Positions 62,813 to 64,000 of a stretch of 64,000 nucleotides of DNA are shown here, piece by piece; the stretch's first letter is position 1; every line of letters starts with the position of its first letter. The translations under genes were made by a program, and so were the position numbers. The notes beneath the pieces are model-generated. The model saw nothing but the letters and a program-made list of their open reading frames with translations, was not told the origin of the DNA and made no database searches. This stretch comes from AP-15 sp035538335 (GTDB lineage: Bacteria > Pseudomonadota > Alphaproteobacteria > ATCC43930 > CGMCC-115725): positions 14,691 through 78,690 of the forward strand of contig DATLKN010000054.1 of NCBI GenBank assembly GCA_035538335.1. Direction: 5' to 3'.

Positions 62813-64000
62813 TCGGCTGCCCTCCGCCAGGGGGCGAGCGCGTGCCAATCCGGCGCCTCCATGAACTGCGCCCAGCGCCGGTAGAGGTTGCGCAGCGTGT
62901 GCTCGCTCGATTTGCGCTCGGTGATGTCGAGGACGCTGCCCGGGATATGCACGCCCTCGAACTCGAAATCGTCGGTCTCGGCGCCGAGCCCCTGCTCGTA
63001 GGTATAGGGATGGCGCCGGGCGATGGTGCCGCGGCTGGCGGCATGCGCGTAGTTCCAGTTTTCCATGTCGTCCTGCTCGGTCATCCCGGCGGGGCCGGAA
63101 TAGCGGATGTAGTAGTCGCGCAGAAAGCGCTTGACCTCGGCGGGCGCGCTTTTGTCGACGAGGTACCAGCGCCACACCTCGGTCTGGTTGACCCCGCGCG
63201 GGTGCCACACGGCGATCGAGCGGGGCTGGCGCGGATGCAGCGCGGCGGTCGGGAAAACCGTACCGGGGCTGCCCGTTACCCGCCCCCATTCGCCACGCCG
63301 GACGCGGCGCAATTCCTCGCATTCACGGAAATAGTCGGCGACGGCCGGCGAATGCTGGTAGGCGGGCGGCGTCGGCTCGCCGCGCGGCAGCAGATAGAGC
63401 CCCGTCTGGTGGCCGCGCTCGGGAAAGGCGACGTGCAACCGCCGCGCCACCAGCCGCTCGCGCATGTCGCGCCGGCCGCTGCCGGAGGGGCCGATGCCGG
63501 CGAGATCGACTGAGCGGTGGCTGATGTTGTGGTAGCTGTCGCCACAGAAATTCTCGGCCGGGAATTTCCAGTTGCAGGGGATGCGCCATTTCTGGACGCC
63601 GCCGAGGATCTCGCTGCCGCCTTCGCTGCCGTCCCAGCCGTCGAGGGTCAAATCGAGGAACGGGCGGAACTCGCCGAGATATTCGAGGAAAGGCGGGGCC
63701 GCTTCGTCCCAGGTCGCCCACACCGCGCCCTTGTAGCTGCACAGCTGCGCCACCTCGACTAGGCCCCATTTCGCGCGGTCGAGCCGGCTTTCGTAGGCTT
63801 CCTTGAAATAGGGGACGCCGACGAGCTTGCCGTCGAGGCCGTAGCTCCAGCCGTGATAAGGGCAGGTGAAGACGGTCGTCGAGCCTTCGTCGTAGCGGCA
63901 CACCTTCATGCCGCGATGCCGGCAGGAATTGAGAAAGACGTGGATCTGCCCCACCCGGTCGCGGCACAGGATCACCGACTCCTCGCCCATGCAGGAGACG
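62809..64000 (-). CDS. Rieske non-heme iron oxygenase alpha subunit, N-terminus cut by window end
   Basis: The frame runs off the right edge (VSC-MGEESVILCRDRVGQ...), so the true start is outside. Rieske cluster: NSCRHRGMKVCRYDEG (CRH) and FTCPYHGWSYGLDGK (CPYH), giving C-x-H and C-x2-H. The catalytic mononuclear iron lies in ENFCGDSYHNISHRS, with the D-x3-H-x4-H type facial triad. Members dihydroxylate or demethylate aromatic or amine substrates with a reductase that is not visible here. Nothing indicates the substrate. Confidence 0.92.
   Translation of the reverse strand, partial: VSCMGEESVILCRDRVGQIHVFLNSCRHRGMKVCRYDEGSTTVFTCPYHGWSYGLDGKLVGVPYFKEAYESRLDRAKWGLVEVAQLCSYKGAVWATWDEAAPPFLEYLGEFRPFLDLTLDGWDGSEGGSEILGGVQKWRIPCNWKFPAENFCGDSYHNISHRSVDLAGIGPSGSGRRDMRERLVARRLHVAFPERGHQTGLYLLPRGEPTPPAYQHSPAVADYFRECEELRRVRRGEWGRVTGSPGTVFPTAALHPRQPRSIAVWHPRGVNQTEVWRWYLVDKSAPAEVKRFLRDYYIRYSGPAGMTEQDDMENWNYAHAASRGTIARRHPYTYEQGLGAETDDFEFEGVHIPGSVLDITERKSSEHTLRNLYRRWAQFMEAPDWHALAPWRRAAE

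Overview
The window is GC-rich chromosomal DNA with coding on both strands and short gaps, many filled by small palindromic repeats. The gene content points to an alphaproteobacterium, probably Hyphomicrobiales: heme synthesis starts from an ALA synthase (hemA), a PopZ-type DUF2497 gene lies next to valS, and the order valS / popZ / tolC / pcm, with folK, a LabA-like NYN gene, a UDG, smpB and dapA close by, is typical of that class. No rRNA, tRNA, CRISPR array, phage or transposase gene is visible.

Layout. 1-2070: tail of an SDR gene and a dihydroxy-acid dehydratase. 2383-9380 (minus): amidase, lipoprotein, a WtpABC-like tungstate/molybdate transporter, hemA, and a carboxymuconolactone decarboxylase (AhpD-like) gene interrupted in frame by a TGA exactly at the second cysteine of the CxxC active site, with a SECIS-like hairpin just behind it. 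This is probably a selenoprotein and is the best find of the window. 9459-15065: TrpD2-like and FlK-like genes, an LVIVD-repeat secreted protein, an FMN 2-hydroxyacid oxidase and a D-2-hydroxyacid dehydrogenase. 15066-17242: an inserted restriction-modification unit, with an intact methyltransferase and an XcyI-type endonuclease broken by a nonsense codon. It is followed by a decayed second copy of the 3' end of the dehydrogenase gene, so the insertion created a long target duplication. 17340-25477: acyl-CoA and CoA-ester genes (MaoC, class III CoA transferase/racemase, thiolase plus DUF35 protein), an internally duplicated protein of unknown function, a DUF433/DUF5615 toxin-antitoxin pair, an aldolase, an SDR and a universal stress protein.

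25525-37268: a complete type II secretion system. gspE, F, H, I, J, L, M, C, D and K run on the minus strand, gspG faces them convergently, and the prepilin peptidase gene diverges from gspE. 37343-42750: GDP-mannose synthesis, two SAM methyltransferases, a GMC oxidoreductase and a GST. 42925-45655: a second molybdate-type transporter in which permease and ATPase are one polypeptide. 45708-47885: an A-type Fe-S carrier, exonuclease III and a lysine 2,3-aminomutase-like radical SAM enzyme. 48146-57176: housekeeping block valS, popZ, tolC, pcm, folK, NYN nuclease, UDG, smpB, dapA. 57346-64000: a His-rich secreted protein, a GDSL esterase, a secreted phosphoesterase and an MFS transporter that share a 62-bp upstream element with PhoB-like half-sites (a likely phosphate-starvation pair), a 68-residue protein and a Rieske oxygenase cut by the window end.

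Themes: two tungstate/molybdate uptake systems and a probable selenoprotein suggest a cell that invests in Mo/W and selenium redox chemistry (inference). At least four palindromic repeat families occupy most gaps over about 100 bp. Functions rest on reading motifs by eye; no database search was run.
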